Shown piece after piece: positions 1 through 7,606 of a stretch of DNA of 64,000 bases (within the stretch, counting starts at the first letter, position 1; every line of letters starts with the position of its first letter). Source of the DNA: Actinospineispora spinosispora DSM 44797 (GTDB taxonomy: Bacteria > Actinomycetota > Actinomycetes > Mycobacteriales > Pseudonocardiaceae); the NCBI RefSeq assembly GCF_000429025.1, contig NZ_KE386833.1, forward strand, positions 758,582 through 822,581, read 5' to 3'. The translations under genes and the position numbers were made by a program. The notes under the pieces are model-generated. The model had not been told where the DNA came from, searched no databases, and was given only the letters and a program-made list of their open reading frames with translations.

Positions 1-594
1 GCGGTGACGGTCACGGTGTTGAACGGCCGCGAACCGAGCACGGTCGCCTGGACGGACGACCGTTACCTGGACATCGACAAACAGCAGTACGCGGGTGGTC
101 GTGGTCCGTGCCTCGTGGCCGCGAGCACCCAGCGGCCGGTCCGGGCGAGCACGGTCGAGCATCGTCTGGAGTGGCCCGAGTTCTCGGCGGCAGCGGAACA
201 GACCGGTGTCGGCGCGTACCTGGCGGTCCCGCTGTTGTTGGCCGCTGTCGGGCGCAAGGCCGAGTGGGTCGGCGCGCTGAACCTCTACAGCCTCAACCCT
301 GACGGCTTCGACACGTTCGACGAGGGACTGATGCGGGTCTTCAGCCTCGCGGCGGCGCAGTCGATCAACAACGCCCGGCGATGGCAACAGTCCCGCGAGC
401 ACATCCGGAACCTGGAGACCGCACTCGAGTCACGTGCCGAGATCGACCAGGCCAAGGGCATCCTGATGGGCGCCTACCGGTGCAGCGCGCAGGAAGCCTT
501 CGAGAAGCTGGTCGAGCAGTCCCAGCGACGCAACGTCAAGTTGCGTCAGGTAGCGCTGGACCTGTTGGCGTCGGTCTCCCGCACGCCGCACTGA
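1..594 (+). CDS. GAF-ANTAR RNA-binding antiterminator-type regulator (5' end outside window)
   Basis: About 197 residues are visible. The frame is open to the first base, and the first in-frame start (GTG at 4) falls inside the GAF fold, so the true start is probably upstream. The first ~125 residues look like a GAF sensor domain. The last ~60 form an ANTAR domain: the stretch from AEIDQAKGILM through the AFEKL and LRQVALDLL segments is typical. ANTAR proteins bind tandem RNA hairpins and prevent termination, and the GAF part is usually the signal input. The stop lies 4 bp from the stop of the convergent small gene. Confident on family; targets unknown. Confidence 0.88.
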   Translation, partial: AVTVTVLNGREPSTVAWTDDRYLDIDKQQYAGGRGPCLVAASTQRPVRASTVEHRLEWPEFSAAAEQTGVGAYLAVPLLLAAVGRKAEWVGALNLYSLNPDGFDTFDEGLMRVFSLAAAQSINNARRWQQSREHIRNLETALESRAEIDQAKGILMGAYRCSAQEAFEKLVEQSQRRNVKLRQVALDLLASVSRTPH

Positions 595-598
595 CCGG

Positions 599-844
599 TC
601 AATCGCTCCGCAGCGTCCGGGAGGCGTAGGCCACCGGGTGGTTGGGGTATCCCCGGTCCATCAGGCGTTCGTTGAGTGCCTGAGCGACGACGTCGTGGTC
701 GTGCTCGGTGAGGTCGCCCGTTCCCTGCAGCGCGGCGTCCAGCTTGCTCAGGCTCAGGTTCCCGCCGAGTGCCACCTGCGCGGCCCACAACTGTTCGACG
801 CTGAACTCGCACAGTGCGAACCCCGCTTCGAGTGACAGCGGCAC
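599..844 (-). CDS. Small conserved actinobacterial protein, 81 aa, unknown function
   Basis: The protein runs from PLSLEAGFALCEFSVEQLW to a C-terminal NHPVAYASRTLRSD. The pattern of an FSVEQLW segment, an ALGGN turn, EHDVVAQALNE and a final PVxY matches small hypothetical proteins that I have seen next to ANTAR regulators in actinomycetes. I chose the GTG at 844 because GGGAGG lies 4 bases upstream. An in-frame ATG at 892 would add 16 residues but has no ribosome site and lies only a few bases from the predicted transcription start. A SigB-type promoter lies upstream on this strand (905-929). Function unknown. Confidence 0.7.
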   Translation of the reverse strand: MPLSLEAGFALCEFSVEQLWAAQVALGGNLSLSKLDAALQGTGDLTEHDHDVVAQALNERLMDRGYPNHPVAYASRTLRSD

Positions 845-904
845 CTCGCCTCCCGACGAGTCCCGAGGAGCTCCACGGTGCGTTGAGACCATCACAGCCG
901 TCAG

Positions 905-929
905 GTACCCCCTGTGTCGTCGCCCAAAC
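905..929 (-). promoter_or_regulatory. SigB/SigF-type promoter for the 81-aa gene
   Basis: Read on the minus strand, GTTT (929-926) is followed by 15 bases and GGGTAC (910-905). This fits the actinobacterial SigB/SigF consensus GTTT-N14-17-GGGTA(T/C). Predicted transcription starts near 898, giving a leader of roughly 50 nt before the GTG at 844. Confidence 0.6.
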
Positions 930-1021
930 GGGACCGGGCCACTCGTCCGGCCGACTTGATGACCGGGGCGATGACGGGAGATTCTGGCACTCCCGGATCG
1001 CGTGCATGGTCGGAGGTCGTC

Positions 1022-1513
1022 ATGACCGGTGGAGAACCCGACGACGGGCGTGGTGAAACCCATGCAGAACGGCTGGACCGGAACTGGAACGACCTGCTCC
1101 AGGAGCTGCGGGTCGCGCAGACGGGTGTGCAGCTGCTGACCGGGCTGCTGCTGACATTGCCGTTCCAGCAGCGTTTCAGCGAGCTGACCCACCTCCAGCG
1201 GATCATCTACCTCGTGACGGTCGCGTTGTCCGTCGCGGCCACCGGACTGCTCATCACACCGGTCGGTCTGCACCGTGCGCTGTTCCGTCAGCGGGCGCGT
1301 GGTTCGCTGGTCGCCGCGGGGCATGCGCTAGCGCTGGGCGGGCTGGCACTGCTCGGGCTGGCTGTGACTGGCGTGGTGCTGTTGATCTTCGGAGCTGTAC
1401 TCGACGAGACGGCCGGGGTGGTCGCCGCGCTGTGCGCCTTCGTGCTCTTCGCCGGGTTGTGGGGCATGGGGCCCTGGATATGGCGATTCAGAACACGTGA
1501 CCGACAGGGCTAG
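1022..1513 (+). CDS. DUF6328 family integral membrane protein, 163 aa
   Basis: A soluble N-terminus contains the conserved stretch ERLDRNWNDLLQELRVAQTG, followed by four hydrophobic segments: about residues 35-50, 60-80, 95-120 and 125-150. The N-terminal block is the hallmark of the DUF6328 family, small actinobacterial membrane proteins of unknown role. The ATG at 1022 has GGAGG five bases upstream; an in-frame ATG at 914 is not needed and has no ribosome site. The neighbouring small genes carry SigB-type promoters, so a stress-linked envelope role is plausible but not shown. Confidence 0.75.
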   Translation: MTGGEPDDGRGETHAERLDRNWNDLLQELRVAQTGVQLLTGLLLTLPFQQRFSELTHLQRIIYLVTVALSVAATGLLITPVGLHRALFRQRARGSLVAAGHALALGGLALLGLAVTGVVLLIFGAVLDETAGVVAALCAFVLFAGLWGMGPWIWRFRTRDRQG

Positions 1514-1517
1514 AACC

Positions 1518-1543
1518 GGTTCGACACTCGATCAGGCGGGTAT
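1518..1543 (+). promoter_or_regulatory. SigB/SigF-type promoter
   Basis: GGTT (1518-1521), 16 bases, then GGGTAT (1538-1543), about 38 bases before the ATG of the next membrane-protein gene. The -10 is a perfect match to the SigB/SigF consensus; the -35 differs at one base. Confidence 0.55.
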
Positions 1544-1580
1544 GTGCTGGTGTAACGGTTGACTACGGGAGGACAAGATC

Positions 1581-2051
1581 ATGGGTAACGGGGCGTACCT
1601 ACTCGTTCTGTTTCTGGGGGCTGTCCTGGTCGTGATCGACGGTCAGCTGATACTGCGCAGCAGCGCCGGATACTTGGCCGAGGTGTATGACAATCCCAAA
1701 GAGGCCAAGCAGGTCGCCGCTCTGGTGACCGTGCTGTTCCACCTGGTGATGCTGGGACTCGTCGCGTTGATCGCGTCGGTCGCCTTCTCCCCGGACGACG
1801 GCGTCCGGTCGGTGCTGGCCAGGGTCGGTGTTCTGCTGCTGGTCACCGCCATCGGCCACGCGTTGACCATTGTCGTGTTGTCCAGGATGCGCGAGCAGCA
1901 GCTGAGCACCCAGCTCGCCGAGGCACAGGTGGCGGAGGTGGAGCACGGGCACCCGCACCCCAACCCCGCGGCGGACAAGGACGGGGTGCTGCGGAAGAAC
2001 TACCGGGCGGCGCACGAGTCCCAGGCGCCCGCCGACAAACCCGCGACCTGA
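1581..2051 (+). CDS. Small membrane protein of unknown function, 156 aa
   Basis: Three hydrophobic segments (about residues 5-25, 45-65 and 80-100) are followed by a hydrophilic tail of about 55 residues with EHGHPHPNP and a lysine/alanine-rich end. GGGAGG lies about 9 bases before the ATG. I do not recognise a named family. The tail's HxHPHP element could bind metal, but that is only a suggestion. Its own SigB-type promoter and position between DUF6328 and CsbD suggest it belongs to the same stress-responsive group. Confidence 0.7.
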   Translation: MGNGAYLLVLFLGAVLVVIDGQLILRSSAGYLAEVYDNPKEAKQVAALVTVLFHLVMLGLVALIASVAFSPDDGVRSVLARVGVLLLVTAIGHALTIVVLSRMREQQLSTQLAEAQVAEVEHGHPHPNPAADKDGVLRKNYRAAHESQAPADKPAT

Positions 2052-2100
2052 GTCGCTGATTACTCGATCGGGTGCGAGACGGCGCACAGAGGTCGGTTGC

Positions 2101-2125
2101 GTTTCCGAGGGGTGCGCATGGGTAG
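2101..2125 (+). promoter_or_regulatory. SigB/SigF-type promoter of the csbD-like gene
   Basis: GTTT (2101-2104), 15 bases, GGGTAG (2120-2125), 44 bases before the start codon of the CsbD-family gene. CsbD was named as a SigB-controlled protein in Bacillus, so promoter and gene agree. Confidence 0.65.
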
Positions 2126-2169
2126 GGCTGAGGCGTCCGCCGAACAGCAATGGAAACGGAGGCTCACTC

Positions 2170-2376
2170 ATGGGTGCAATCGAAGAGGCAAAGGGTAAGG
2201 CCAAAGAAGCGGCCGGGAGCCTCACCGGTAGCGATGATCTTCGCAGGGAAGGTCAGGCGCAGCAGAACAAGGCCGATGAAGAGGAAAAGGCCGAGCGTGC
2301 GCGCCTGGAGGCGGAGAAGCACGAGCACAAGGCCGAAGGCCACGAAGGCGTGGAGCGCAAGCACCAGGGCACCTGA
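2170..2376 (+). CDS. CsbD-family general stress protein, 68 aa
   Basis: A short, highly charged protein with an N-terminal MGAIEEAKGKAKEAAGSLTG motif, the classic start of CsbD-like proteins, then a Lys/Glu/His-rich helical tail. The start is certain: ACGGAGG lies 7 bases before the ATG. CsbD proteins are small, abundant and induced by general stress; their molecular role is unclear. The upstream promoter is of SigB type and a hairpin follows the stop, so this looks like a single-gene transcript. Confidence 0.85.
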   Translation: MGAIEEAKGKAKEAAGSLTGSDDLRREGQAQQNKADEEEKAERARLEAEKHEHKAEGHEGVERKHQGT

Positions 2377-2388
2377 GCTACATCGGGA

Positions 2389-2407
2389 CCCCCGGTGAAT
2401 CCGGGGG
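2389..2407 (+). terminator. Hairpin terminator after the CsbD gene
   Basis: CCCCCGG (2389-2395), loop TGAAT, CCGGGGG (2401-2407): a perfect 7-bp GC stem starting 13 bases after the stop codon. It has no T-run, as is usual in actinomycetes. Confidence 0.55.
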
Positions 2408-2552
2408 AATCGGTAGTCATCGGTGTTCCGTCGACCACGGTCGGCGGGCACCGGTGACTATTTCTTTCGGATCGCTCGATCCGATTTCGTGGAATTCCTT
2501 TTTCGGTGCCGCCCGCGGTGTGCGGGCGGTCCAGAGGTGATCAGGAGCGCTC

Positions 2553-3503
2553 GTGGGTGCACGACATCCCGGTGAGGACACCGTCCGAACGATGCTGGCG
2601 GCCGGAGAGCTGGACCTGGTGCTCCCGGCGGGCGGTCACACAGCACACCGGTGGGCGGCTCTCGCCGACTGGGGCCGGGCGGACCTGGCCGTCGCCCGGC
2701 TCGCCGAAGGGCACGCCGACGCGGTGGCGATTCTGGCCGAGGCAAGCCTTCGTCCGGAGACCGGGGCACTGTACGGCGTGTGGGCCGCACGCTCGGGCAC
2801 GCATCTCGCGACCTTCGAAGGCGGTTCCTGCGTGCTGCGCGGCTCCGCGCGCTTCTGCTCCGGAGCGGGACTCATCGATCGTGCGCTGGTCGTGGCACGG
2901 CCGATCGACCCCGCCGCCGCTCCCGCGCTGGTCGAGGTACGACTCGATCGCGGCGGCGTGCATCCGGACGCGGCATCCTGGCAGGCCGACGGGATGGCGC
3001 GGTCCGACACGCTGGACGTACGGTTCGCCGACGTCACCGTGGAGCGGACCGTGGGAGGGCCGGGCTGGTACACCGAGCGTCCGGGTTTCGCCCTGGGCGG
3101 AGGTGGCGTGGCCGCCGTCTGGTGGGGCGGTGCCGCGGGTGTGCTGCGTGGCGCGTTCCAGCACCTCCGCGACCGTGAGCCCGACCAACACCAGCTGGCG
3201 CACCTGGGGGAGCTGCACGCTTTGGTCGTTGCGGCACGTGCGCTGCTGCGGGACACCGCCGACGGTATCGACGCCGCGCCCGCCGGGGACCACGGCGTGG
3301 CGATCGCGACCACACGCAGCGCCGTGGAGCGGAGCTGCCGGGACGTCGTGGACCGGGTGCCGAGGATCCTGGGACCCGGTGTTTGGAGCGGCGACGGGCG
3401 GCTGTCCACGCAGCTGGCGGACCTGCAGATGTACGTCCGTCAGCACCACGGTGAACGGGACAACGCCGCGCTGGCCGAGAGGCTGCTACAGGAATGGGCA
3501 TGA
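2553..3503 (+). CDS. Acyl-CoA dehydrogenase-like protein, 316 aa
   Basis: Although shorter than a standard dehydrogenase (~380 aa), it follows the acyl-CoA dehydrogenase layout: a helical N-terminus, a central beta region (about residues 90-170, FCSGAG through DVRFADVTVE) and a C-terminal helical half. The central block LDVRFADVTVE resembles the usual LxFxxVxVP segment. I cannot see the catalytic Glu motif, so it may be a non-canonical member acting on a substrate other than acyl-CoA. The GTG start has AGGAG 6 bases upstream. Its stop overlaps the next ATG, so the three genes 2553-5535 form one translationally coupled operon. Confidence 0.7.
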   Translation: MGARHPGEDTVRTMLAAGELDLVLPAGGHTAHRWAALADWGRADLAVARLAEGHADAVAILAEASLRPETGALYGVWAARSGTHLATFEGGSCVLRGSARFCSGAGLIDRALVVARPIDPAAAPALVEVRLDRGGVHPDAASWQADGMARSDTLDVRFADVTVERTVGGPGWYTERPGFALGGGGVAAVWWGGAAGVLRGAFQHLRDREPDQHQLAHLGELHALVVAARALLRDTADGIDAAPAGDHGVAIATTRSAVERSCRDVVDRVPRILGPGVWSGDGRLSTQLADLQMYVRQHHGERDNAALAERLLQEWA

Positions 3504-4783
3504 CCGCCGTGCCCCCTGGGCGTTGGACCGAGGCTCTGGCCCGGCGAGCGCTGCCCGAGTTCGACCCGTCGCGGTATCCGCGTCTCGTGGTGCTCGCCGC
3601 GCATCCCGATGACGAGACGCTGGGCGCGGGCGGGGCCGTGCGCGTCGCTCACCGGGCCGGCGCGCGGATCACCGTCGTCGTGGCAACCGACGGTGAAGCC
3701 GCCTACCCGGGGCTCGGCTCGGCTGACCGGCGTGATCTCGCACGAACCCGGAGACGAGAGCTGCACGACGCGATGGCCACCGGGGGTCTGGGGGAAGTGA
3801 GCGTGCGGTGGCTCGGGCTACCGGATTCGGGTCTGGCGGACCGTGACGAGGAGCTGGTCGGCGAGCTCACCCCGCTGCTCGCCGATGCCGATGCCTACCT
3901 CGCACCGTGGACGGGTGATCCGCATCCCGACCACCGGGCAGTGGGTCACGCCGCTGCCGCCGCCGCGCCGGCCACCACCTACGGTTGGGGCTACCCGGTG
4001 TGGATGTGGCCGTGGATGCAGCCGGAGGATTCGGCGATCCACTGGGACCGTGCCTATCTGCTCCGGCTGAGCGACGCGGACCTGGCCGCCAAGCGGCGGG
4101 CCCGCGACTGCTTCGTCTCACAGATCGTGGACGCGCCCTCCGGTGCCGCCCCGGTACTGAGCGCGGACATGTTGGCGCACAGCGATCGTGCGGCCGAGCT
4201 GATGTTCCGTGAGCCCCGGACCACGAGCGCGCCGCTGGGCCGGTTCGCGTCGCTGTACGCGGAGCGGGGTGATCCCTGGCGAACGGACTCCTGGTACGAG
4301 CGGCGCAAACGGGCGGTCGTACTCGCCTGCCTGCCGCGTGAGCGGTATCGAAGGGCGGTGGAACCCGGCTGTGGCAACGGCGAGCTGACCGTCGAACTGG
4401 CCCCGAGGTGTGACCGGTTGACCGCCACCGAGCCGGTGCATCTGGCGGCTGAGCGTGCGCGGCGGACCACCTCGAACCTCACCGGGGTGCAGGTCACCGA
4501 GGAGGCGCTGCCCTCGGGTATCCCCGAGGAGGTCGATCTTGCGGTGTTCAGTGAGGTGCTCTACTACCTCGACGACACGACGGTGAACCGCACACTCGAC
4601 GAGACGCTGCGGGCGCTCCTGCCCGGCGGTGACCTCGTGCTGGTGAGCTGGCGCGGCTGGCCCTCGGAGGCACCCCGTGACGAGGCCGCGACGGCCGCGC
4701 TCGTGACGGCGCGGCCGGAGCTCGAGCAGATCGTGGAGCACACCGACCGTGAGTTCGTGGTCCGCGTACTGAGGCGCCGATGA
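3500..4783 (+). CDS. Bifunctional PIG-L family deacetylase / SAM-dependent methyltransferase, 427 aa
   Basis: Two domains are fused. Residues ~25-225 are a PIG-L (LmbE-type) zinc amidohydrolase with HPDDE at 35-39 and a second HPDH at 142-145; this family removes N-acetyl groups from sugars such as GlcNAc-inositol. Residues ~265-427 are a class I methyltransferase with the SAM loop EPGCGNGE near 287-294 and a following acidic motif. The ATG at 3500 overlaps the previous stop (ATGA) and has AGGA 6 bases upstream; an ATG at 3494 is also possible. Likely acts on a sugar-bearing molecule together with the adjacent glycosyltransferase; the product is unknown. Confidence 0.88.
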   Translation: MTAVPPGRWTEALARRALPEFDPSRYPRLVVLAAHPDDETLGAGGAVRVAHRAGARITVVVATDGEAAYPGLGSADRRDLARTRRRELHDAMATGGLGEVSVRWLGLPDSGLADRDEELVGELTPLLADADAYLAPWTGDPHPDHRAVGHAAAAAAPATTYGWGYPVWMWPWMQPEDSAIHWDRAYLLRLSDADLAAKRRARDCFVSQIVDAPSGAAPVLSADMLAHSDRAAELMFREPRTTSAPLGRFASLYAERGDPWRTDSWYERRKRAVVLACLPRERYRRAVEPGCGNGELTVELAPRCDRLTATEPVHLAAERARRTTSNLTGVQVTEEALPSGIPEEVDLAVFSEVLYYLDDTTVNRTLDETLRALLPGGDLVLVSWRGWPSEAPRDEAATAALVTARPELEQIVEHTDREFVVRVLRRR

Positions 4784-5535
4784 TCGACACGATCGGCGTG
4801 GTGATCCCCGCGCACAACGAGGAGGACCGGATCGGCGCATGCCTGACCAGCGTCCGCCGGTCGCTGGTAGGTCTCCCGAGCCGGATCGACACCGTGGTCG
4901 CGGTGGTGCTGGACCGGTGCACCGACCGCACACCGGAGGTCGTGCGGGAACTCATCCGAGGGTGGCCGGGCGCCCGCACATATCCGATGTCCCACCGTGC
5001 CGAGGACCACGGCGTCGGATTCGTCAGGAACGCCGGCGTGCGGTCGCTGCTGTGCGGGCTGCCGGGCACCGACCCGAGGCGGGTCTGGCTGCTCAACACC
5101 GACGCCGACACCACGGTCCCGGCGGCCTGGGCACGAGATCACCTGCGCTACGCCGAGGCGGGAATGCACGGCGTGGCGGGGCTGGCGGACCTCGCCGACG
5201 ATGCCGAGATCGACGCGGGCGCGCTCGCCAGATACCGCGGTCTCGTCTCGGACGGCATGCGCGGACGGACGCACACGCACGTCTATGCGGCCAACCTCGG
5301 CGTGCGTGCGGACGCCTATCTGGGCAGCGGCGGATTCCCGGTGAGCGGGCACGGTGAGGATCACCGGCTCTGGCGCGCGATGACCGATGCCGGTCTGCGG
5401 CTCTGCCAACCGATCGAGCCGTGCGTGGTGACCAGCGCCAGGAGCTCCGGTCGCGCGCCGGACGGCCTGGCCGATCTGTTGCGCTCGCTGGGGCAGGACA
5501 GCGTCCAGAGGCAGGACTCCGAGTTCGCCGTGTGA
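4780..5535 (+). CDS. Family 2 glycosyltransferase, 251 aa
   Basis: A GT-A type glycosyltransferase with N-terminal VVIPAHNEEDRI (nucleotide-binding beta strand) and a DxD-like DADTT motif near residues 108-112 that would coordinate the metal and sugar nucleotide. The later GHGEDHRLW block matches the usual GEDxxLWxR acceptor region. No membrane segment is seen, so it is probably cytosolic. It overlaps the PIG-L/methyltransferase gene by 4 bases (ATGA). Order in a pathway with a deacetylase and a methyltransferase suggests assembly of a small modified glycoside or thiol/cofactor-like compound; that is inference. Confidence 0.85.
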   Translation: MIDTIGVVIPAHNEEDRIGACLTSVRRSLVGLPSRIDTVVAVVLDRCTDRTPEVVRELIRGWPGARTYPMSHRAEDHGVGFVRNAGVRSLLCGLPGTDPRRVWLLNTDADTTVPAAWARDHLRYAEAGMHGVAGLADLADDAEIDAGALARYRGLVSDGMRGRTHTHVYAANLGVRADAYLGSGGFPVSGHGEDHRLWRAMTDAGLRLCQPIEPCVVTSARSSGRAPDGLADLLRSLGQDSVQRQDSEFAV

Positions 5536-5629
5536 GCCGGGTCGGGATGCGGATTCACCGCACTCTGCACACACTGATGACCGACCGGCTCGCACCACGA
5601 GCACGCCCTCGGACAAGGACGTACCGCGC

Positions 5630-6004
5630 ATGACCGACGTTGACGTCGACAGGATCACCGAGCTGGAGAACGCCCGTTTCGACGCGATGGTCGCGGGCGA
5701 CTTCGACGCGTTCGCGGCGGTGTGTCATCCCGACCTGATGTACACCCACTCGACGGCCGTCACCGACACCCTGGAGTCCTATCTGCGGGCGTGCCGCGAG
5801 GGTTTCTACGTGTACCACCGGGTCGAGCACCCGATCACGCGGATCTCGATCGTGGGCGACACCGCTCTGGTGCTCGGCGAGATGCACGGCGAGCTCACCG
5901 TCGGTGGAGCCGCCAAGGAGCTGCACAACGTGACGTTGGCGGTCTGGGCGCGCCAGGACGCGGACTGGAAGCTGGTCGGATTCCAGCCGACGATCAAGCC
6001 CTGA
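5630..6004 (+). CDS. NTF2-like (SnoaL/DUF4440-type) protein, 124 aa
   Basis: A single alpha+beta cone-fold domain: N-terminal helix ELENARFDAMVAGDFDAFAAVCHPDLMYTH, then alternating strands ending in WARQDADWKLVGFQPT, the typical DUF4440/SnoaL C-terminal strand. Members are often small dehydratases, isomerases or ligand-binding proteins. AAGGA lies about 10 bases before the ATG. It stands alone between the glycosyltransferase operon and the convergent GntR gene; role not predictable. Confidence 0.75.
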   Translation: MTDVDVDRITELENARFDAMVAGDFDAFAAVCHPDLMYTHSTAVTDTLESYLRACREGFYVYHRVEHPITRISIVGDTALVLGEMHGELTVGGAAKELHNVTLAVWARQDADWKLVGFQPTIKP

Positions 6005-6017
6005 CGCCGCCCGGCCC

Positions 6018-6689
6018 TCAGTGGCTGTCGAGGTAGGTCCGCAGCGCTGACCTGATGTGTTCCTCGGCGGCCCGGCGGGCGGCGGTCTCGTCGCCCTCGA
6101 CGATGGCGCGGCAGATGTCGCGGTGCTGTTCGATGACCGTCTTGGCCCACGCGTCGTCGGTCAGGTTGGACACGGTCGCCACCGCGATCCGGTCCCACAC
6201 GCGGTGCAGCGCGTCCTCGAGGAACGGGTTGGCGGACGCCCGGCCGAAGGCTCGGTGGAGCTCCAGGTTCGCGCGCGCGGACCGCTTGGAACCCCCGTCG
6301 GCGATGGCGTGCTCGACGTCCACCGCCGCGCTCTCGATGCAGCGGATCTCCACGGGTGCGATCAGGCCGGCCCGCTGGCGGCGGGCCGCCTGCGCGGCTG
6401 CCTGCCCTTCGAGAACTGCTCTCAGCTCGTAGATGTTCTCGATCTCGTCGCTGCGCAGAGTCGCCACCGCGACGCCTCGTGCCGCGGGCACGACCAGCCC
6501 GTCGGCGAGTAACCGGCCGAGAGCTTCGCGCACCGGGGTGCGGCTGACCCCGAGTTCCTGCGCCAGCGCCGTTTCGGTCAGTCGCTCCGCCGGGGCGAGA
6601 TCGCCGTCGGCAAAGCGCCTGCGCAGCGCGATGTACACCGCCTGAGCGCCACTGGACGCCGCTCCCGATTGCTCCACGACACTCAGCAT
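6018..6689 (-). CDS. GntR-family transcriptional regulator (FCD type), 223 aa
   Basis: An N-terminal winged helix-turn-helix (about residues 15-80) with ERLTETALAQELGVSRTPVREALGRL, the signature of GntR proteins, is followed by an all-helical FCD-type ligand domain. The start is placed at the ATG at 6689; an ATG at 6698 would add three residues. It is divergent from the TauE/amidohydrolase operon, and palindromic TGCAT sites sit in the gap and at its own start. It therefore most likely represses both itself and the catabolic operon, released by a pathway metabolite. Confidence 0.88.
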   Translation of the reverse strand: MLSVVEQSGAASSGAQAVYIALRRRFADGDLAPAERLTETALAQELGVSRTPVREALGRLLADGLVVPAARGVAVATLRSDEIENIYELRAVLEGQAAAQAARRQRAGLIAPVEIRCIESAAVDVEHAIADGGSKRSARANLELHRAFGRASANPFLEDALHRVWDRIAVATVSNLTDDAWAKTVIEQHRDICRAIVEGDETAARRAAEEHIRSALRTYLDSH

Positions 6690-6692
6690 ACG

Positions 6693-6744
6693 GTGCATGC
6701 ACAGCGCACGAACGTCCCCTTGACGCACTTTGCATGCAGTGCAT
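6693..6744. promoter_or_regulatory. Probable GntR operators, two palindromes
   Basis: GTGCATGCAC (6693-6702) is a perfect 10-bp palindrome just upstream of the gntR start. ATGCAGTGCAT (6734-6744) is an 11-bp palindrome around a central G. Both share the TGCAT half-site, a common operator pattern for FCD-type GntR regulators. Their placement in the divergent promoter region suggests repression in both directions. Confidence 0.55.
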
Positions 6745-6779
6745 ACAGTCGTTCTCGTTCCATTCCGGAGGAGGTTCTG

Positions 6780-6845
6780 GTGAAGGGCGACACACAGCGC
6801 GAACGGCGGACGCCGGTGCACACCGCGACGTGGTGGCACCGGTGA
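6780..6845 (+). CDS. 21-residue leader reading frame coupled to the TauE gene
   Basis: GTG at 6780 is preceded by the strongest ribosome site in the region, GGAGGAGG, and encodes 21 residues (MKGDTQRERRTPVHTATWWH and R). It ends in TGA at 6843-6845, which overlaps the GTG start of the transporter gene (GTGA). The transporter start itself has no ribosome site, so translation probably depends on this leader. It could be a regulatory leader peptide or simply a loading site. Confidence 0.5.
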   Translation: MKGDTQRERRTPVHTATWWHR

Positions 6846-7606
6846 GCGGAGGGTGGGCGCTCGTCGTGCTCGCCGTGGTCGGTCTGCTGGCCGGGGCGGT
6901 CAACGCCGTCGCGGGCGGCGGCTCGATGATCTCCTTCCCCGCTCTTCTGGCGATGGGGATCACCCCGGTCACGGCGAACGTCACGAACTCGGTCGCCGCA
7001 CTGCCCGGCTACGCCGGAGGGTCGTTCGGGTACCGGTCCGAGCTCTCCGACCAGGGCCGGCGGATCGGCAGGCTCGCGGCGGTGAGTGTGCTCGGCGCGG
7101 TCGGTGGCGCGGTGACGTTGCTGACCGTGAGCCCGGAGGTCTTCCGGGCGATCGTGTCCTGGCTGGTGCTGGCCTCGGCGCTCATGCTCGCCGTCCAACC
7201 GCGGCTGGCGGGCTGGCTGTCTCGCCGGCGCGGCGAGGGCGGCGGCCGGTACGCGCTGCTGTCGACACAGTTCGCGGTGTCCTTCTACGGCGGATTCTTC
7301 GTCGCCGGACTCGGCATCATCATGCTCGCCACCCTCGGGCTGTTCCTCGACGACACGACCCAACGGCTCAATGCGCTCAAGGGCGTCCTGTCACTGATCG
7401 TCGGAGTCGTGTCCTCGATCGCGTTCATCGCACTGACCCCCGTGGCCTGGGGACCCGCCGCGCTACTGGCCGCGACCGGCCTTGTCGGTGGCCGTCTCGG
7501 GGTACTGGCCGCCCGGCGCATCTCGGCCGTCGCGCTGCGCCGGTCCGTCGCCGTGTGGGGAATCGCCGTCGCCGTCGCCCTGGAGGTGAGCAGGCATGTT
7601 CGCTGA
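6842..7606 (+). CDS. TauE/SafE-family (sulfite exporter-like) membrane permease, 254 aa
   Basis: About eight hydrophobic segments. The N-terminal GLLAGAVNAVAGGGSMISFPALLAMG-type block is the repeated signature of TauE/SafE proteins, which export small organic or sulfonate anions. The start is taken at GTG 6842, which overlaps the leader-frame stop; earlier in-frame codons would give a long hydrophilic extension not seen in the family. The gene overlaps the amidohydrolase start by 11 bases. In this operon it probably moves the catabolic substrate or a by-product across the membrane. Confidence 0.82.
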   Translation: MSGGWALVVLAVVGLLAGAVNAVAGGGSMISFPALLAMGITPVTANVTNSVAALPGYAGGSFGYRSELSDQGRRIGRLAAVSVLGAVGGAVTLLTVSPEVFRAIVSWLVLASALMLAVQPRLAGWLSRRRGEGGGRYALLSTQFAVSFYGGFFVAGLGIIMLATLGLFLDDTTQRLNALKGVLSLIVGVVSSIAFIALTPVAWGPAALLAATGLVGGRLGVLAARRISAVALRRSVAVWGIAVAVALEVSRHVR

